From NCBI GenBank assembly GCA_030837265.1, contig JAUPKV010000335.1, positions 1-16,585 of the forward strand: 16,585 bases of DNA. The letters run 5' to 3'. A program made the translations under genes and the position numbers. Below, piece by piece: positions 14,780 to 16,585 of this stretch (its first letter is position 1; every line of letters starts with the position of its first letter). Below the pieces are notes generated by a model, which saw nothing but the letters and a program-made list of their open reading frames with translations, did no database searches and was not told the origin of the DNA. Source of the stretch: Methanobacteriota archaeon (GTDB taxonomy: Archaea > Halobacteriota > Methanosarcinia > Methanosarcinales > Methanosarcinaceae).

Positions 14780-15483
14780 GCAGGAAGCCCCCTGAGTTTG
14801 CGGACAAGAGAATCTTCGAGTACTTTCATTTCAACAAGGATATCACTCTTGACCTCAATCACATACTTAAAGAGCAGGGCACTAACAGCGCCTTCCATGA
14901 TTGCCAGGGGTACCTGAGTGAGTGCGAAAACTGCAACAAATTTACCGAATGAACTTAGGAAAGTTCCAAAGGTAAGTACTCCTCCTGCAGGATATGCTAG
15001 GGCAAGCTGCGTAGAAGTCACAATGTAAGTGGTCCAATCTCCGAAAGCTGCAGCCAGAAAGACAATAAGATAAAAGTTAAGTTTGGCTTTCATTCCTGCC
15101 TTATATATTAAGTATGACACCACAGGACCTATTATACCCATAGAGAAGGTATTTGCTCCAAGAGTTGTAAGCCCTCCATGGGCGAGGAAGGTAGCCTGAA
15201 AGATAAGCACAATTATCGAGAGAACCGATGTAATGGCAGGTCCAAATATTATTGCAGCAATCCCTGTTCCTGTAGGGTGAGAGCAGCTTCCGGTAACTGA
15301 AGGCAATTTCAGGGAGGAAAGTACGAAGATAAAAGCACCTGCGACTGCAAGGACAGGTAATATCTCGCGTTTTTCTTTCACTATCTTGTTCATTTTGTAA
15401 ATACCAAATGCAACCACTGGTATGGATAATGCAAACCACACTACACACCAAATTGCCGGTAAAAATCCTTCCATTATATGCAT
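14776..15483 (-). CDS. cbiM: Cobalt ECF transporter substrate-binding protein CbiM
   Basis: The start chosen is the ATG at 15483, giving 235 residues beginning MHIMEGFLP. In this family the free N-terminal methionine and His2 bind the metal, so the in-frame GTG at 15492, which would add three residues and lies inside the ribosome site AGGTGAT, cannot be right if the family mechanism holds. The core motif TGSCSHPTGTG (residues 64-74, His69) followed by FGPAITSVLSIIVLIFQATF and LAHGGLTTLGANTFSMG is that of CbiM; the SCSHPTG form is the cobalt-type variant rather than the nickel-type NikM. About seven membrane segments are visible. It takes up Co2+ for corrinoid synthesis. It is the first gene of the cbi cluster, with inverted repeats and a winged-helix regulator gene just upstream on the same strand. 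Confidence 0.95.
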   Translation of the reverse strand: MHIMEGFLPAIWCVVWFALSIPVVAFGIYKMNKIVKEKREILPVLAVAGAFIFVLSSLKLPSVTGSCSHPTGTGIAAIIFGPAITSVLSIIVLIFQATFLAHGGLTTLGANTFSMGIIGPVVSYLIYKAGMKAKLNFYLIVFLAAAFGDWTTYIVTSTQLALAYPAGGVLTFGTFLSSFGKFVAVFALTQVPLAIMEGAVSALLFKYVIEVKSDILVEMKVLEDSLVRKLRGLPA

Positions 15484-15487
15484 AAAT

Positions 15488-15494
15488 ATCACCT
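15488..15494 (-). promoter_or_regulatory. Strong ribosome binding site of cbiM
   Basis: AGGTGAT on the minus strand, 4 bases before the ATG at 15483, is a full 7-base match to the 16S rRNA 3' end consensus. It settles the start at MHIM. Confidence 0.75.
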
Positions 15495-15543
15495 AAACAT
15501 CAAGTCAAATAAAATACATTAGATCAAGTAAACATTAGTTAAG

Positions 15544-15567
15544 TTAAATCAACCTAATTTGATTTAA
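15544..15567. promoter_or_regulatory. 24-bp inverted repeat upstream of cbiM (operator candidate A)
   Basis: Perfect 9-base arms TTAAATCAA (15544-15552) and TTGATTTAA (15559-15567) surround CCTAAT. It lies 61-84 bases before the cbiM ATG. A TATA-like CTTTATTTAG on the minus strand (about 15571-15580) would put transcription start inside it, a natural place for a repressor site. Two direct ATCAAGT half-site-like copies follow at 15523 and 15499, 24 bases apart. Confidence 0.6.
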
Positions 15568-15664
15568 TCTAAATAAAGATTGCGCTTTTTAAAAAAGACG
15601 ACTATGAGTGCGTATAAAATTAATTTGAAGGTAAAAATGTACTCAATGTGAAAGGAATTATAGG

Positions 15665-15688
15665 TCAAATCAAGCAAATTTGAGTTTA
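15665..15688. promoter_or_regulatory. 24-bp inverted repeat upstream of cbiM (operator candidate B)
   Basis: The imperfect arms TCAAATCAA (15665-15673) and TTGAGTTTA (15680-15688) surround GCAAAT. It matches candidate A at 19 of 24 positions with the same 9-6-9 layout, 121 bases further from cbiM. The remaining part of the 255-base spacer between the regulator gene and cbiM holds no gene. Confidence 0.5.
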
Positions 15689-15738
15689 CAGCTCATATAT
15701 CTCTGAAATTAATTTTGCGTAATTAGTACTGATGTTTT

Positions 15739-16257
15739 TTATCTTCTGACGTTTACCGATAATCTTTTTTTTGTTATTGAGACTAACTTTTTCCACTCCA
15801 CACACACATCTTCGTGAAAAATATATTCTTCAACTGTCTTATCCGAGAATTTCCCGTCCACTTCATACACATAAAAACCCTCTTCTCCATCTGTAGAGAC
15901 AATCTTGACCCGATTTCCCACTTTTGTTACCTCCACAGGAGCCACACTTTTAAGGGCTTCAAGAAGAGACGTACCCTGTTCAACTTCAATTTTCCTGTTT
16001 TCTGCAAATTGATCCATGAAAGAATAGACGTTGTTCAGTTTAATGCCTATCATATGAGTGTTCCCGATCTTTTTTCTCTCAATAAGTTGAGCTTTTTCCA
16101 GAATTTTAATGTGTTTGGCTGCTACAGGTACGGAAATACTTAGTTCCCTTGCAAGACCAGAGATATGCTTATCCCCTTCGTTCAGGCTTTCCAGGATGGA
16201 TAAGCGGGTACTGCTTGAAATTGCTTTGAAAAGGTTTTCTCCATTGCCGTTCAACAT
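15739..16257 (-). CDS. ArsR-like winged-helix regulator with DUF4430-like C-terminal domain
   Basis: From the ATG at 16257 the product has 172 residues; an upstream in-frame ATG at 16296 would give 185. I prefer 16257 because GAGGG lies 4 bases before it and the TATA-like box at 16309-16318 would start the message downstream of 16296. Residues 8-75 form an ArsR-type winged helix: NLFKAISSSTRLSILESL, ISGLARELSISVPVAAKHIK (recognition helix) and the wing LIERKKIGNTHMIGIK. Residues about 90-160 resemble DUF4430, the transcobalamin-like C-terminal domain: EVEQGTSLLEALKS, then GFYVYEVDGK and EEYIFHEDVCVEWKK, matching the family's yvyyvNGk and GD.veW ends. No ArsR metal-binding cysteine motif is present. 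Lying upstream of cbiM on the same strand, it probably controls cobalt uptake; sensing of corrinoid is an inference. Confidence 0.85.
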   Translation of the reverse strand: MLNGNGENLFKAISSSTRLSILESLNEGDKHISGLARELSISVPVAAKHIKILEKAQLIERKKIGNTHMIGIKLNNVYSFMDQFAENRKIEVEQGTSLLEALKSVAPVEVTKVGNRVKIVSTDGEEGFYVYEVDGKFSDKTVEEYIFHEDVCVEWKKLVSITKKRLSVNVRR

Positions 16258-16308
16258 GGATCCCTCATAAAACTTACTACCATAATGATCTTCCATTTTA
16301 TTACAATC

Positions 16309-16318
16309 ACTTATAAGT
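16309..16318 (-). promoter_or_regulatory. TATA-like palindrome of the regulator gene
   Basis: ACTTATAAGT is a perfect 10-base palindrome with a TATA core. Transcription would start near 16288, between the two possible start codons, which supports the shorter protein. Confidence 0.5.
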
Positions 16319-16585
16319 ATTGTGCCAATAAAACAATTTAATTGTATTATTCTATATTAGGATTGCTTTTTTAAATTTTGATTTTATCAAATTTACTTTA
16401 ATTACTGATTTTTTACTTTCCTTTCTTTGAAGATATCTCGTGGTTAACAAAGTGAATAATTGCATAATTTTTGTTATCTTTATCTATATATTTGCTATTA
16501 AGGCTGAACAATATTTTTTAAAATTTAAAAATATTAATTTTCGTATCGATTTTTTAGTTTTCAAACATTTTACTAAAAATCCCTC
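16319..16585. other. A+T-rich end region without gene; one inverted repeat
   Basis: No coding frame can be supported. TTTGAT (16377-16382) and ATCAAA (16386-16391) form an inverted repeat around TTT, about 60 bases upstream of the regulator's TATA box, with half-sites reminiscent of the cbiM repeats. It could be an autoregulatory site, but in this A+T-rich sequence chance is possible. Confidence 0.35.

Noticed and set aside
15484..15738. Cobalamin riboswitch upstream of cbiM
   Set aside because: The spacer is A+T-rich with inverted repeats and lacks the conserved B12-box and G+C-rich stems; control by a protein is more likely.

Overview
The window looks like a chromosomal segment of a methanogenic archaeon, most likely Methanosarcina or a close relative. 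The reasons are A+T-rich spacers of several hundred bases, archaeal TATA-like boxes, GGAGG/GGTGAT-type ribosome binding sites, a very large tetratricopeptide-repeat (TPR) surface protein, a DUF1638 protein and a complete CbiMNQO cobalt transporter. The genus is an inference from gene content. No rRNA, tRNA, CRISPR array or insertion sequence was seen.

Left part (1-2996, + strand): the 3' end of a cobN-type chelatase gene is followed by a DrrA-like ABC ATPase and an ABC-2 permease, very probably one operon. This block is visibly richer in G+C than the rest (33 G/C in the 60 bases from 541, against 18 in the 60 bases from 3541). It may have a different origin.

Middle (2997-12000): a 1072-residue exported or membrane-anchored TPR protein comes first, then a DUF1638 protein. 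Long A+T-rich spacers follow, carrying three short tandem duplications and several small genes: a charged 40-residue protein, a doubtful 66-residue ORF, a DsrE-like protein, a 72-residue hypothetical, a 59-residue protein with a probable Sm-like or SH3-like barrel, a PF04071-type cysteine-rich protein, and a protein resembling a phage/prophage family of Firmicutes that I relate distantly to ThyX.

Right part (12073-16257, - strand): in transcription order this holds a winged-helix regulator, then cbiM, cbiN, cbiQ and cbiO. Together CbiM, CbiN, CbiQ and CbiO form an energy-coupling-factor type cobalt importer that would feed corrinoid synthesis, on which methyl-transfer methanogenesis depends. 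The CobN-like protein and the Cys-rich protein are also from families tied to corrinoids or metals, so the window has a loose cobalt theme at both ends.

Most interesting points: (1) the regulator beside cbiM carries a C-terminal domain that looks like DUF4430, the transcobalamin-like C-terminal domain, suggesting a protein sensor of corrinoid; (2) two 24-bp inverted repeats of identical architecture lie between that regulator and cbiM, with a third related copy near 7822; (3) CbiO has an extra uncharacterised domain of about 170 residues; (4) a terminator-like hairpin separates cbiMN from cbiQO; (5) a phage-type protein sits alone in an archaeal chromosome.
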